Source of the DNA: Bacillota bacterium
GTDB taxonomy: Bacteria; Bacillota; Negativicutes; DSM-13327
Direction of reading: 5' to 3'
Length of the DNA: 37,116 nucleotides
NCBI GenBank assembly: GCA_017889585.1
Contig: JAGFZX010000033.1
Coordinates: 1-37,116 of the forward strand
Made by a program: the position numbers and the translations under genes. A model generated the notes under the pieces. It searched no databases and was not told the origin of the DNA. It saw only the letters and a program-made list of their open reading frames with translations. Positions 24,801 to 31,942 of this stretch are shown here, in pieces (the stretch's first letter is position 1; each line of letters starts with the position of its first letter).

Positions 24801-25422
24801 ATGGGCTTATGATATTGGTTATGGTGGTCTCGATCATGTGCTGGTATCAGGCGAAGACGTTAATATCTTAGTTGTTGATACTGAAGTATATTCTAATACA
24901 GGCGGGCAGTCTTCAAAAGCGACACCAATTGGTGCAGTTGCTCAGTTTGCAGCTTCAGGTAAAAAGATCCATAAAAAAGATCTTGGAATGCTTGCTATGA
25001 CATATGGCTATGTCTATGTAGCCCAGGTTGCGATGGGAGCCAATCAGGCTCAATTAGTTAAAGCGCTAAAGGAGGCCGAAAATTTCAAGGGACCATCTTT
25101 AATCATCGCCTATGCGCCATGTATTAGTCATGGACTCTCTAAAGGAATGGGATGTGCTCAGTTAGAATCAAAAAATGCAGTAGAAGCAGGTTACTGGCAT
25201 CTATATAGATACAATCCATTACGTAAAGAAGAAGGTGAAAATCCATTTATACTAGATTCTAAAGAACCAACAGCAAACTTTAAAGAATTCTTGATGGGCG
25301 AGGTGCGCTATTCATCCCTAGTGAGAAGTTTTCCTGAAGAAGCCGAAAAATTATTTACAGCGGCAGAAAAGGCCGCCGTAGAAAAATATGCAGTATATAG
25401 AGAATTGGCAGTAAAGAAATAA
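21892..25422 (+). CDS. nifJ: Pyruvate:ferredoxin (flavodoxin) oxidoreductase
   Basis: A 1176-residue single-chain 2-oxoacid oxidoreductase, the usual length. ATG 21892 is selected because AAAGGGG lies 8 nt upstream and it yields the family N-terminus KTMDGNEAAAYISYAFTEVA; the ATG at 21874 overlaps that ribosome site. The ferredoxin-like insert carries two 4Fe-4S motifs, CIQCNQCSYVCP (Cys690-700) and CYGCGSCVQVCP (Cys747-757). Further Cys in GACAGCGETPY bind the proximal cluster. The thiamine pyrophosphate site reads GGDGWAYDIGYGGLDHVL and YSNTGGQSSKATP. It converts pyruvate and CoA to acetyl-CoA, CO2 and reduced ferredoxin in the cytoplasm. Control by the sigma54 promoter upstream suggests an inducible, perhaps specialised PFOR; a different 2-oxoacid is not excluded. 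Confidence 0.95.
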   Translation: MGKVMKTMDGNEAAAYISYAFTEVATIYPITPSSPMAENVDLWSAKGKKNLFGQTVRLVEMQSEAGAIGAMHGSLEAGTLTTSYTASQGLLLMIPTMYRLSGQLKPGVLHVSARTVGTHAFSIFGDHSDVMACRQTGFAMLSTGSVQEVMDLSGVAHLAAITGRIPFLHFFDGFRTSHEIQKIECLDYKDLSCLLDKEALEEFRKNSLNPERPVLRSGVENPDIFFQAREACNPYYDKLPSIVENYMNKINKVTGKNYKLFNYYGAEDAEYVIVAMGSVSGAIQETVDALNRQGQKTGYLQVHLYRPFSLEHFLKDFPNTVKKVTVLDRTKEPGALGEPLYLDVCSAFIDKTVRPQIFAGRYGLSSKDVTPAQIVAVYKNMINVESKNHFTVGIHDDLTYLSLAVGEEVDFASEGTISCKFWGLGSDGTVGANKNSIKIIGDHTDMHVQAYFEYDTKKSGGVTKSHLRFGKTPIRSSYYVKTANFVACHNPSYLDKYDIVSDIKNNGIFLLNCSWTGNELEENLPASIKRALIKKNIQFYIIDATKLAKEIGLGNRTNTILQAAFFKLARIIPVPQAIEYMKAAILKSYGQKGDKVINMNYAAVDQGITGAKKVEVTASWIDAVDAVVDTNQNLPDFVKDIMIPINAQKGDDIPVSAFAARADGTFPMGTSAYDKRGIAVDVPEWIADNCIQCNQCSYVCPHAAIRPFLLTEEEAAIAPQGYNTRKANGGPSFEKYNYRMQVDVLDCYGCGSCVQVCPAKEKALIMKPLASQKNEIENWDYSLKLSHKENPLDKFSVKGSQFEQPLLEFSGACAGCGETPYMKLMTQLFGDRMYIANATGCTQAWGAAAPCFPYTVNKDGHGPAWSNSLFENNAEFSLGMCLAVKQQRQRLAMKLEELLMLTKNEALKEAISKWLKHIDQGSMSKIVSSSLVKTLESATLTGDELSLKEYVLNNQEHLVKKSLWMYGGDGWAYDIGYGGLDHVLVSGEDVNILVVDTEVYSNTGGQSSKATPIGAVAQFAASGKKIHKKDLGMLAMTYGYVYVAQVAMGANQAQLVKALKEAENFKGPSLIIAYAPCISHGLSKGMGCAQLESKNAVEAGYWHLYRYNPLRKEEGENPFILDSKEPTANFKEFLMGEVRYSSLVRSFPEEAEKLFTAAEKAAVEKYAVYRELAVKK

Positions 25423-25429
25423 AATGAGA

Positions 25430-25460
25430 TATGAGGATGTAGATGGCCTACATCCTCATA
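25430..25460 (+). other. Strong intercistronic hairpin between nifJ and ptb
   Basis: TATGAGGATGTAG (25430-25442) pairs perfectly with CTACATCCTCATA (25448-25460), loop of five. The following CAATTT is a poor T-run, so it is more likely an attenuating or mRNA-stabilising hairpin than a full terminator. Confidence 0.6.
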
Positions 25461-25489
25461 CAATTTAAGTAATATGATGAGGTAACGCA

Positions 25490-26416
25490 ATGATAAGAAA
25501 ATTTCAAGAAATTCTAAAGACAGCACAATTAAAGGGACCAAAAACGATTGCAGTAGCAGTAGCTGAAAATTTGGAAGTGCTTCTTGCTGTAAAAAACGCT
25601 AAAGATTTAGGAATAGCCGATGCTATATTAGTCGGAAATGAAGAAAAAATTAGACAGATAGCACAAGAAAATCAGATGGATATTGATGGCTTCACCATCT
25701 TAGAACAAAACGATAACATCGAAGCATGCAGAACGGCAGTACAACTTGTTTCAAAGGGGAAAGCTCAGGTTTTGATGAAGGGAATGGTTGATACAGCAAT
25801 AATTCTTAAGGCTGTACTTGATAAAGAAAACGGACTCCGCACCGACAAGGTATTATCTCATGTTGCTGTAGCCGACATAGATGGCTATGATCGACTATTC
25901 TATATTACAGATTCAGCAATGAATATTGCACCAGATCTAAATACTAAAAAGCAAATTATTGAAAATGGGATAAAGGTTGCAAATGCCCTAGGCAATGAAA
26001 AGCCCAAGGTAGCTTGTGTTTGTGCTACTGAAAAAGTAAATCCTAAAATGCAAGTCACCATTGATGCTGCAGAACTTGTAAAATTGAATGAGACCGGCCA
26101 ATTAACAGGTTGTATAGTAGCGGGCCCTCTTGCATTTGATAATGCAGTATCTCTTGAGGCGGCTAAACATAAGGGAATCAAGAGCCTAGTAGCTGGTCAT
26201 GCAGATATATTAGTCATGCCTTTTATCGAGGCGGGAAATATACTTTATAAATCCATAGTATTCTTTGCAAGGGGCAAAATAGCGGGAATTATTGTAGGCG
26301 CAAAAGCACCCATTGTGCTAACTTCCAGAGCTGATTCTGATATTGTAAAACTAAATTCAATTGCCATTGGTATTTTGATGGCAAGTAACAATGAGGGGGG
26401 ATGTTGTGAAAAATAA
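25490..26416 (+). CDS. ptb: Phosphate butyryltransferase
   Basis: A 308-residue enzyme of the phosphate acetyl/butyryltransferase family. It starts at ATG 25490 with GATGAGGT upstream. Typical segments are TIAVAVAENLEVLLAVKNAKDLGIADAILVG at the N-terminus, LMKGMVDTAIILKAVLDKE, HVAVADIDGYDRLFYITDSA, and the C-terminal LVAGHADILVMPFIEAGNI. It exchanges CoA for phosphate on butyryl-CoA or related short or branched acyl-CoA to give the acyl phosphate. The butyrate kinase gene overlaps its end by 11 nt, so the pair is co-translated. The chain length preferred cannot be read from the sequence. A Pta role is less likely because of the coupled buk. Confidence 0.9.
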   Translation: MIRKFQEILKTAQLKGPKTIAVAVAENLEVLLAVKNAKDLGIADAILVGNEEKIRQIAQENQMDIDGFTILEQNDNIEACRTAVQLVSKGKAQVLMKGMVDTAIILKAVLDKENGLRTDKVLSHVAVADIDGYDRLFYITDSAMNIAPDLNTKKQIIENGIKVANALGNEKPKVACVCATEKVNPKMQVTIDAAELVKLNETGQLTGCIVAGPLAFDNAVSLEAAKHKGIKSLVAGHADILVMPFIEAGNILYKSIVFFARGKIAGIIVGAKAPIVLTSRADSDIVKLNSIAIGILMASNNEGGCCEK

Positions 26417-27482
26417 TTTTAGAATACTCGCAATTAACCCTGGCTCAACATCAACCAAAATTGCAGTCTATGACAATGAAGAATTACTATTTGAACAGGT
26501 AGTACGGTATTCCAACGAAGAATTGGCACTCTTTGAAAGCATAATTGGGCAATATGAATTTAGAAAAAATGGAATTCTTCAAATATTGAAAGACAGAGGT
26601 ATATCTATTGAAAGTCTAGATGCTATAGTAGGGCGGGGCGGATTATTAAAGCCCATCGCAGGTGGTACTTATGCAGTCAATGACTCCATGATTGAAGCTT
26701 TGCGTCTTGCTGAAAGAGGCGAGCATGCATCCAATATAGGGGGAGTTATTGCAAGGGAAATCGCCGATAAATTAGGCATTCCTTCTTTTATTGTTGATCC
26801 TGTTGTTGTCGATGAGCTTACTGATATTGCCAGAGTATCTGGTCTGCCTGGCTATGATAGAGTAAGCATATTTCATGCTTTGAATCAGAAAGCTGTAGCC
26901 CGAAAAATTTCAAAAGAATTAGGCAAGTCATATGATGAAGCTAATTTAATCATTGCCCATATGGGCGGTGGTGTAACAGTAGGTGTCCATCAAAACGGGG
27001 AAGTTATTGATGTCAATGACGGCCTTTATGGGGAAGGGCCATTTTCGCCGGAACGGACAGGCGGACTACCCAATGGGCACTTGATTGATCTTTGTTTTTC
27101 GGGAAAGTATACTCCCGGCGAAGTTAGGAAAATAATTTCTAGCAAGGGGGGATTAGTGGCCTATCTAGGGACAAATGACGGCAGAGAAGTTGGAAAGATG
27201 ATTGAGAATGGTGATGGGAAAGCAAAACTGGTCTATTCAGCAATGGCCTATCAGATAGCAAAAGAGATTGCGGCAGATGCAGCCGTATTGTTTGGAAAGG
27301 TGGACGCTATCGTTTTAACAGGTGGCCTTGCGTATGATAAAGTGCTTGTCGAGATGATCGCTGATCGGGTTTGCTTTATTGCCGATGTCAGGATAGTGCC
27401 CGGTGAGCACGAAATGATTGCTTTAACAGAAGGTGCATTGCGAGTGCTTCGAGGCGAGGAGAAAGTAAAAGAATATAAATAA
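26406..27482 (+). CDS. buk: Butyrate kinase
   Basis: A 358-residue acetate/butyrate kinase family protein. GTG 26406 is preferred: GAGGGGGG ends 5 nt upstream and the product starts KNNFRILAINPGSTSTKIAV, matching the family. The frame from ATG 26391 would contain that ribosome site. Phosphate-binding motifs INPGSTSTK, HMGGGVTVG and the GEGPFSPERTGGLP active-site loop are intact, as is LTGGLAYD near the end. It converts butyryl phosphate and ADP to butyrate and ATP. It is the last gene of the PFOR-ptb-buk unit and overlaps ptb by 11 nt. In some organisms this pair serves branched-chain acids instead. Confidence 0.93.
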   Translation: MKNNFRILAINPGSTSTKIAVYDNEELLFEQVVRYSNEELALFESIIGQYEFRKNGILQILKDRGISIESLDAIVGRGGLLKPIAGGTYAVNDSMIEALRLAERGEHASNIGGVIAREIADKLGIPSFIVDPVVVDELTDIARVSGLPGYDRVSIFHALNQKAVARKISKELGKSYDEANLIIAHMGGGVTVGVHQNGEVIDVNDGLYGEGPFSPERTGGLPNGHLIDLCFSGKYTPGEVRKIISSKGGLVAYLGTNDGREVGKMIENGDGKAKLVYSAMAYQIAKEIAADAAVLFGKVDAIVLTGGLAYDKVLVEMIADRVCFIADVRIVPGEHEMIALTEGALRVLRGEEKVKEYK

Positions 27483-27490
27483 TGGGATAA

Positions 27491-27532
27491 AAAAATCAGC
27501 AGGTTCTCTTTATAAGAGATCTGCTGATTTTC
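27491..27532 (+). terminator. Terminator of the nifJ-ptb-buk unit
   Basis: AAAATCAGCAG…TCTC pairs with GAGATCTGCTGATTTT around a TTTATAA loop. A-rich and T-rich flanks allow bidirectional use, including for the minus-strand gene ending at 27605. Confidence 0.88.
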
Positions 27533-27604
27533 TTGTCGAACCTTCGCTTCAATATTCAGTGCTAAAGGGAATAATTAATGGTTTATAACAACAGTTCACT
27601 GTAG

Positions 27605-27793
27605 TTATATCAGGTCCCCTCTATCATAAGTATAATCAAATTCCACATTTGAAATGTTGTTTGATACAATAGGATCTCTTACAGGATCAGGTAATAAGGT
27701 ATAATCTTTAGCAGAATAGGCTTTATATAGTCGAGGTTTTTGCTCAAAATATCCCCGACCATTTGGCCCATAACCTACTTTAGATTTTTTCAT
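27605..27793 (-). CDS. Small protein of unknown function (62 aa)
   Basis: Reading the minus strand, ATG at 27793 has AAAGGAG eight bases upstream, a strong site, and gives a 62-residue product starting MKKSKVGYGPNGRGYFEQKP. The longer frame to 27829 has no such site. The protein is basic at the N-terminus and Tyr/Asp-rich at the C-terminus (EFDYTYDRGDLI), with no membrane segment or cysteine. I do not recognise a family. It lies downstream of the metallo-beta-lactamase-fold gene on the same strand, 77 nt away. Confidence 0.6.
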   Translation of the reverse strand: MKKSKVGYGPNGRGYFEQKPRLYKAYSAKDYTLLPDPVRDPIVSNNISNVEFDYTYDRGDLI

Positions 27794-27870
27794 ATCAACA
27801 ACTCCTTTAAAATGATTAAGTGGAACCATAATTCTTAGTGTTCCACTTAACAGGAGATATATTTAAGACC

Positions 27871-28608
27871 TTAGAAAAAGATTTCTTGTCCATTATGGCT
27901 AATTTCAACAGTGTTAATCAATAAATTTTTTGCTTTTTTAGCAAAGGCTTGGGTAGCAGCAAAATCTGTACCAAAATGCATTGGCACTAATAGTTTAGGC
28001 TTGATTTTGTCTGCGAAATATTCGGCACCAATTGAGTAGAATTCTTCCATACGACGATCGATTGGGAAAAAGGCAATATCAATCTTAATAGCTTGTGCAA
28101 TTATTTTTTCCATCTCAGCTTCAAAGTTTAATTTAGCAGAGGCTTGCTCTTTTAAGCTTTCCCCTGACCAGTGCCACCAATTCAGGTCGCCGGCATGAAA
28201 AATGGATAGACCATCTACTTGTAACAGAAAAGATATTCCTTGGTCAGTAGAACCAAAGGCTTTAATTGTCACTTGGCCAACATTAATTTCTTCATAGGCT
28301 GACATTACATGACAGTTTAACTGTTTTGTATTTACCAAGATATCACTGCTTAATATATAGGTTATAGCTGGGTTGTCTTTTGCCCAGTCCAGTATAATTG
28401 GGTCAAAATGATCGCCATGATTATGGGAAGCAAATACTAAGATATTTTTTTTTGTTTTCAAATAATCTCCTGTGATAATTCCTTTAGTGATGCCATCATT
28501 TTTTCCAGGTATAGGCTGATAATAATCAAAGATCAGAAAATGCTCTGCTGTTTCTACCGCATAGCCGCTATGAAATAAATGGGTAATTTTGGCGTTATGC
28601 ATATTCAT
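27871..28608 (-). CDS. Metallo-beta-lactamase-fold hydrolase (UlaG-like)
   Basis: A 245-residue protein. ATG at 28608 is chosen because GAGGTG lies six bases upstream; the frame extends to a GTG at 28617 that overlaps that site. The metal-binding motif SHNHGDHFDP (HxHxDH) is intact. Further ligands are expected at HAGDLNWWHW and in PMHFGT. The N-terminus (AKITHLFHSGYAVETAEHFLIFDYY) resembles the small UlaG/YcbL-type hydrolases of the superfamily. Substrates of such proteins vary (lactones, phosphodiesters, thioesters) and cannot be inferred. It is monocistronic or followed by the 62-aa gene. Confidence 0.8.
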   Translation of the reverse strand: MNMHNAKITHLFHSGYAVETAEHFLIFDYYQPIPGKNDGITKGIITGDYLKTKKNILVFASHNHGDHFDPIILDWAKDNPAITYILSSDILVNTKQLNCHVMSAYEEINVGQVTIKAFGSTDQGISFLLQVDGLSIFHAGDLNWWHWSGESLKEQASAKLNFEAEMEKIIAQAIKIDIAFFPIDRRMEEFYSIGAEYFADKIKPKLLVPMHFGTDFAATQAFAKKAKNLLINTVEISHNGQEIFF

Positions 28609-28733
28609 TATATACACCTCGTATTTTTTATATTAATTATCCCATAATTGCTTACATTTTACAATCTTGGGATTGTCTTATTAACAACCGTCAGATTCTT
28701 GCTAGATATTATAAAATTACATAATCTAAAATC

Positions 28734-29024
28734 CTATTTCCGTAACTCAATAAGTTTGAAAAGTTCTACTAGATAATCGTTTATAATGGGGATATTTATC
28801 ATTATTATGCGTCGTAAGCCTTCGACGACAAGTGCAAATATAATGGTTGTCCCTACGGCAAATCCTAAGCCACGAGCGACCCCAGCAATAAAATTGGTTG
28901 TGATTAGCTTCCAGGGCCTTTCTAATAATTCGATGTAATCAGCAATTCGTAGCGCCTCAAGGTGGCGAGTGAGGCGCTCTATTTGCTCGATAAGGTGATC
29001 AGTTCTCCGTCGTTCAATCTTCAT
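28734..29024 (-). CDS. DUF5665-like small membrane protein
   Basis: 96 residues, start ATG at 29024 with GGAGG four bases upstream on the minus strand. A charged N-terminus (KIERRRTDHLIEQIERLTRHLEAL) is followed by IADYIELLERPWKLITTNFIAGVARGLGFAVGTTIIFALVV in two hydrophobic stretches. The order, the NFIAG.ARGLG core and the length match the DUF5665 family of Firmicutes. Function is unknown. It is followed 125 nt later by the metallo-hydrolase gene on the same strand. Confidence 0.75.
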   Translation of the reverse strand: MKIERRRTDHLIEQIERLTRHLEALRIADYIELLERPWKLITTNFIAGVARGLGFAVGTTIIFALVVEGLRRIIMINIPIINDYLVELFKLIELRK

Positions 29025-29101
29025 AGATCCTCCATTGATTTATACAATTTATTATTTTATACAATTCTTTCTTTTGAGGAATAATCCTTTTGAAATGGAG
29101 A

Positions 29102-29338
29102 GTTATCTGTGGAAAAGATGAAATGTTAGCCATTGACTATATTTTTAAGCCTGTCAGCCCGCCAATTCTTAAGGCTCGAGCCAGGAATCATCTAGAGTAA
29201 AAAAAGTACAGGGATATCCTAGAGGAACAATCTCTGATGGATGATTTGACAGGTATCGCTAATCGGCGTTATTTTGACGAGACTTTTGATATCTTGAGTA
29301 CAAGGATTTTCGTAGGATTTGTCGAAAGTATAACTTAA
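29102..29338 (+). pseudogene. Remnant of a REC-GGDEF (diguanylate cyclase) gene
   Basis: One frame reads MLAIDYIFKPVSPPILKAR then ARNHLE-stop-KKYRDILEEQ then SLMDDLTGIANRRYFDE before running out at 29338. The first part is the end of a response-regulator receiver domain (the conserved Lys of IFKP). The second is the linker and DxLTGxxNRR start of a GGDEF domain. A TAA at 29198 breaks the frame, and everything upstream and downstream, including the GGDEF loop, is missing. Confidence 0.8.
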
Positions 29339-29377
29339 TACATAGGAAAATTTATCAAATTGGCGGAGGTGCATGAA

Positions 29378-29674
29378 ATGTCCATAATGGATTTAATTGA
29401 AAAAGGCAAAAAAAATCGCCAGAAGAAAGTACGCCAAAAAGTATTGAAGAATGTAGCAATCGGAGCCGCTATTGGGACAACCCTTGGAGCAGTTGCTGGT
29501 GTATTATTGGCACCTAAATCTGGTAAGGAAAATCGTCAAGATATTGTCAGAGCAGCTAAGGAACTTCCTGAGAAAGCTAAAGAAATAGTTGAAAAGACCA
29601 AGGTTAAGGTAGAAGAAGTTAAGGGAAAGATGAAGGAAAAACAGGCTATAGTCACCGAAGAACAAGAAGTCTAG
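29378..29674 (+). CDS. YtxH-domain protein
   Basis: 98 residues starting at ATG 29378, which has GGAGGT 7 nt upstream; the TTG at 29360 is upstream of that site. A basic N-terminus precedes a Gly/Ala-rich hydrophobic segment (about 25-44, AIGAAIGTTLGAVAGVLLAP) with the family signature LLAPKSGKENR. A Lys/Glu-rich coiled coil follows to the end. YtxH proteins are small membrane-anchored proteins in Firmicutes, linked to general stress in Bacillus. The next gene is DUF948-like, the same pairing as ytxG-ytxH of Bacillus but in reverse order. Confidence 0.8.
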   Translation: MSIMDLIEKGKKNRQKKVRQKVLKNVAIGAAIGTTLGAVAGVLLAPKSGKENRQDIVRAAKELPEKAKEIVEKTKVKVEEVKGKMKEKQAIVTEEQEV

Positions 29675-29701
29675 GTATAATATTTCCACAAGAAGTAGGA
29701 T

Positions 29702-29731
29702 GAGCGGCCGGGCAGTAATGCTCGGCCGCTC
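29702..29731 (+). terminator. GC-rich hairpin after ytxH
   Basis: GAGCGGCCGGGCA-GTAA-TGCTCGGCCGCTC is a 13-bp stem with one G-U pair, unusually GC-rich for this DNA. It has no T-run. It ends four bases before copy 2 of the 94-nt element. Confidence 0.5.
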
Positions 29732-29735
29732 GTTA

Positions 29736-29829
29736 ACGGAATCAAAAATTGTAATACTTTTTGATTCCAAGTAAGGGCAACTAAGGTTTAGAGCTGAGCT
29801 GGGCTTGGCGGAAGCCAAGTTTTCTTTAT
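29736..29829 (+). repeat. 94-nt structured intergenic element, copy 2
   Basis: It has the same length and order as the copy at 15087. Hairpin 1 has 5' arm GGAATCAAAAATT (29738-29750) and 3' arm ACTTTTTGATTCC (29756-29768), then AAGTAAGGGCAACTAAGG, then CTTGGC-GGAA-GCCAAG and TTTTCTTTA. A G-C pair of copy 1 is replaced by A-T here, and an A·C mismatch becomes A-T, while one other pair is lost. The terminator-like end lies only about 13 nt before the ribosome site of the DUF948-like gene. Confidence 0.8.
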
Positions 29830-29855
29830 AATCTTTGCTGAAAGAAGGGATAATC

Positions 29856-30221
29856 ATGTATATTTCGCTATATGATTTGGGACTGTTTATTATGTTTATA
29901 ATCATCATTATTGCCAGTAGCTATGTGATCGCTGTTCTCCATCGAGCATTTCGTATACTCGGTCATATTCGGAATGTTCTCGATGCCCACGGCGATGATA
30001 TTCGCCAAACAATTTCGGGGTTGCCTATAGCATTAGCGAATGTTAATGAGATGACCGTAAGTCTCAAAGAAACGGCTGATCAGACAAATCATGCTTTTGG
30101 GTCGTTGCAGAATAGTCTGACTGATACAGTGGACGATCTGCGTTACGGAATAGAAACATGCGTCGTCTATGCTAAAATCATTGGAGAAGTGTATAGGGCT
30201 ATATTCCCCAAATCGAGTTAA
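29856..30221 (+). CDS. DUF948-like membrane-anchored protein
   Basis: 121 residues, ATG 29856 with AGAAGGGA 5 nt upstream; the in-frame ATG 29835 lacks a site. One strong membrane segment (about 8-28, GLFIMFIIIIIASSYVIAVL) is followed by a helical soluble part with spaced hydrophobics (LNSLTDTVDDLRYGI type). This is the architecture of DUF948 proteins such as YtxG, usually next to ytxH. The family match is by architecture and context more than by motif. Confidence 0.6.
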   Translation: MYISLYDLGLFIMFIIIIIASSYVIAVLHRAFRILGHIRNVLDAHGDDIRQTISGLPIALANVNEMTVSLKETADQTNHAFGSLQNSLTDTVDDLRYGIETCVVYAKIIGEVYRAIFPKSS

Positions 30222-30290
30222 TAAAAGCAGACACAGGTTGCTTAAAGGGCGATGTGATAGGTTTTGTTCGATGTATTAGCAGTTGAGCAT

Positions 30291-30315
30291 CCTTGTGCAA
30301 GCTAAGTTTTCTTTC
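30291..30315 (+). repeat. Decayed end of the 94-nt element
   Basis: CTTGTGCAAGCTAAG followed by TTTTCTTT (30292-30314) aligns with the 3' hairpin and tail of the element (CTTGGCGAAAGCCAAG then TTTTCTTT) with several changes that break the stem. Confidence 0.45.
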
Positions 30316-30316
30316 G

Positions 30317-30353
30317 AAAAACACCTACAACTTACAGGAGTGTAGGTGTTTTT
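30317..30353 (+). terminator. Terminator upstream of the helicase gene
   Basis: AAAAACACCTACA (30317-30329) pairs perfectly with TGTAGGTGTTTTT (30341-30353), giving a 13-bp stem with A- and T-rich base; likely bidirectional. Confidence 0.88.
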
Positions 30354-30428
30354 GTATGCTATTATGTATATAATAACAGATGCAATTAAATATAATATAA
30401 ATTTTGGGAATAATGGGGTAGAGTGAGT

Positions 30429-31883
30429 ATGGATGATAACAATATTGAATCTTATGGCTTTAGTAGGGAAATAATCAAAGCATTAACTAGCTTAGGATAT
30501 GAACATCTTACTGAGGTGCAGGAACGGGTCATACCATTAGTTCTTATAGAGAAGGATATCATTGTGCGATCACAAACAGGTAGTGGGAAAACAGCCGCCT
30601 TCGCCATCCCGATTTGTGAAAAAATTGAATTAGAGCAAAGAAGTCCCCAGGTATTAGTTCTTACGCCCACAAGAGAATTGGCAGTACAACTCAAGCAGGA
30701 TATTACAAATATAGGAAGGTTTAAGAGAATACGATGTGCTGTTGTTTTTGGTAGACAACCTATGGATATACAAACAAGAGAGCTAAAGCAAAGGGTACAT
30801 ATTGTTGTGGGTACACCAGGGAGAACCTTTGACCATATTGAAAGAAAGAATATTATATTGAAAGACATTAAGTATCTTATTATTGATGAAGCCGACAAAA
30901 TGCTAGATATGGGTTTTCTAGAACAAGTGGAAGCCATTATAAAAATGCTACCGGGTAATAGAGTCACCCTGTTATTTTCCGCAACTATGCCAGACAAGAT
31001 TAGCGATATATGCAATAAATACATGATTCATCCTATGCAGATTGATGTTGATTCAGAAAATCCCACTGGGGAACAAATTCAGCAAGGATATTATGAAGTC
31101 GAAGAAGTGAACAAATTCAATCTTTTAACAAAAATAATCTATAGTTCCCGGCCAGAAAGTTGTATTGTGTTTTGTAATACCAGGGAAAAAGTTGATACAT
31201 TATTTGAAAAAATGGAAAGAGAAGGCTTTTGTTGTGGCAACCTGCATGGAGGGATGGAACAAAGAGATCGATTACAAACCATTCAAAATTTTAAAAGAGG
31301 CGCATTTCCTTTTTTGATTGCGACTGATGTAGTGGCTCGGGGTATTCACATCGACGAAATAGCGCTTGTTGTAAATTATGATATGCCCCTTGATCATGAA
31401 AGTTATGTGCATCGTATTGGCAGGACAGGGCGGGCGGGCAATATTGGTGCAGCCGTTAGCTTTGTAAGGACGGATGAATTGAATGTCTTATACGATATTG
31501 AGGACTATGTTCAGTATAAGATACCTAGGCAGAACTATCCAACAATTGAAGACGTGGCTACTGGCAAGGAACTTTTAAAAAGGAATAGTACAGTGAGGCC
31601 TATCTTAAAAGTTGATAAAAGCCAGGAGTTAAATAAGGAGATCACTAGAATTCGAATTAATGCTGGAAAAAAGACAAAAATGCGGCCAGGAGATATAATG
31701 GGAGCTATAAGTAGTATTACTGGAGTTAGTGGGTCAGATATTGGAGTGATCGATGTTCAGGATACATGTTCTTATGTTGAAATCCTTGGGGAAAAAGGTG
31801 ATCTTGTCATGGAGGCCCTTCAGCATACAAAGATAAAAGGGAAGATACAGAGTATCAAGAAAGTAGGTTTCCGCAATATTTAG
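30429..31883 (+). CDS. dbpA: DEAD-box RNA helicase, DbpA/YxiN type
   Basis: 484 residues from ATG 30429 (GTG 30423 is possible, with GGGG upstream of both). The helicase core is complete: Q motif region (FSREIIKALTSLGYEHLTEVQ), Walker A SQTGSGKT (48-55), PTRELA, TPGR, DEAD (153-156), SATMP, and HRIGRTGRAG. The last 70 residues (KKTKMRPGDIMGAISSITGVSGSDIGVIDVQDTCSYVEI) form the DbpA RNA-binding domain. In E. coli DbpA and B. subtilis YxiN this domain binds hairpin 92 of 23S rRNA, so a role in large-subunit assembly is expected. The gene is convergent with htpG and shares its terminator. Confidence 0.88.
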   Translation: MDDNNIESYGFSREIIKALTSLGYEHLTEVQERVIPLVLIEKDIIVRSQTGSGKTAAFAIPICEKIELEQRSPQVLVLTPTRELAVQLKQDITNIGRFKRIRCAVVFGRQPMDIQTRELKQRVHIVVGTPGRTFDHIERKNIILKDIKYLIIDEADKMLDMGFLEQVEAIIKMLPGNRVTLLFSATMPDKISDICNKYMIHPMQIDVDSENPTGEQIQQGYYEVEEVNKFNLLTKIIYSSRPESCIVFCNTREKVDTLFEKMEREGFCCGNLHGGMEQRDRLQTIQNFKRGAFPFLIATDVVARGIHIDEIALVVNYDMPLDHESYVHRIGRTGRAGNIGAAVSFVRTDELNVLYDIEDYVQYKIPRQNYPTIEDVATGKELLKRNSTVRPILKVDKSQELNKEITRIRINAGKKTKMRPGDIMGAISSITGVSGSDIGVIDVQDTCSYVEILGEKGDLVMEALQHTKIKGKIQSIKKVGFRNI

Positions 31884-31890
31884 CGAAATT

Positions 31891-31938
31891 AAAGGGCTTG
31901 AACCATTTTAGACATGGTTCAAACCCTTTATGTTTTTT
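31891..31938. terminator. Bidirectional terminator between dbpA and htpG
   Basis: AAGGG-CTTGAACCAT pairs with ATGGTTCAA-ACCCTT around TTTAGAC; T-run TGTTTTTT on the + side and A/T-rich sequence on the other. It lies between convergent genes. Confidence 0.9.
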
Positions 31939-31942
31939 AAAA

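Noticed and set aside
30452..31024. A 190-codon antisense frame inside dbpA
   Set aside because: It lies opposite conserved helicase motifs, with no ribosome site and no recognisable product.
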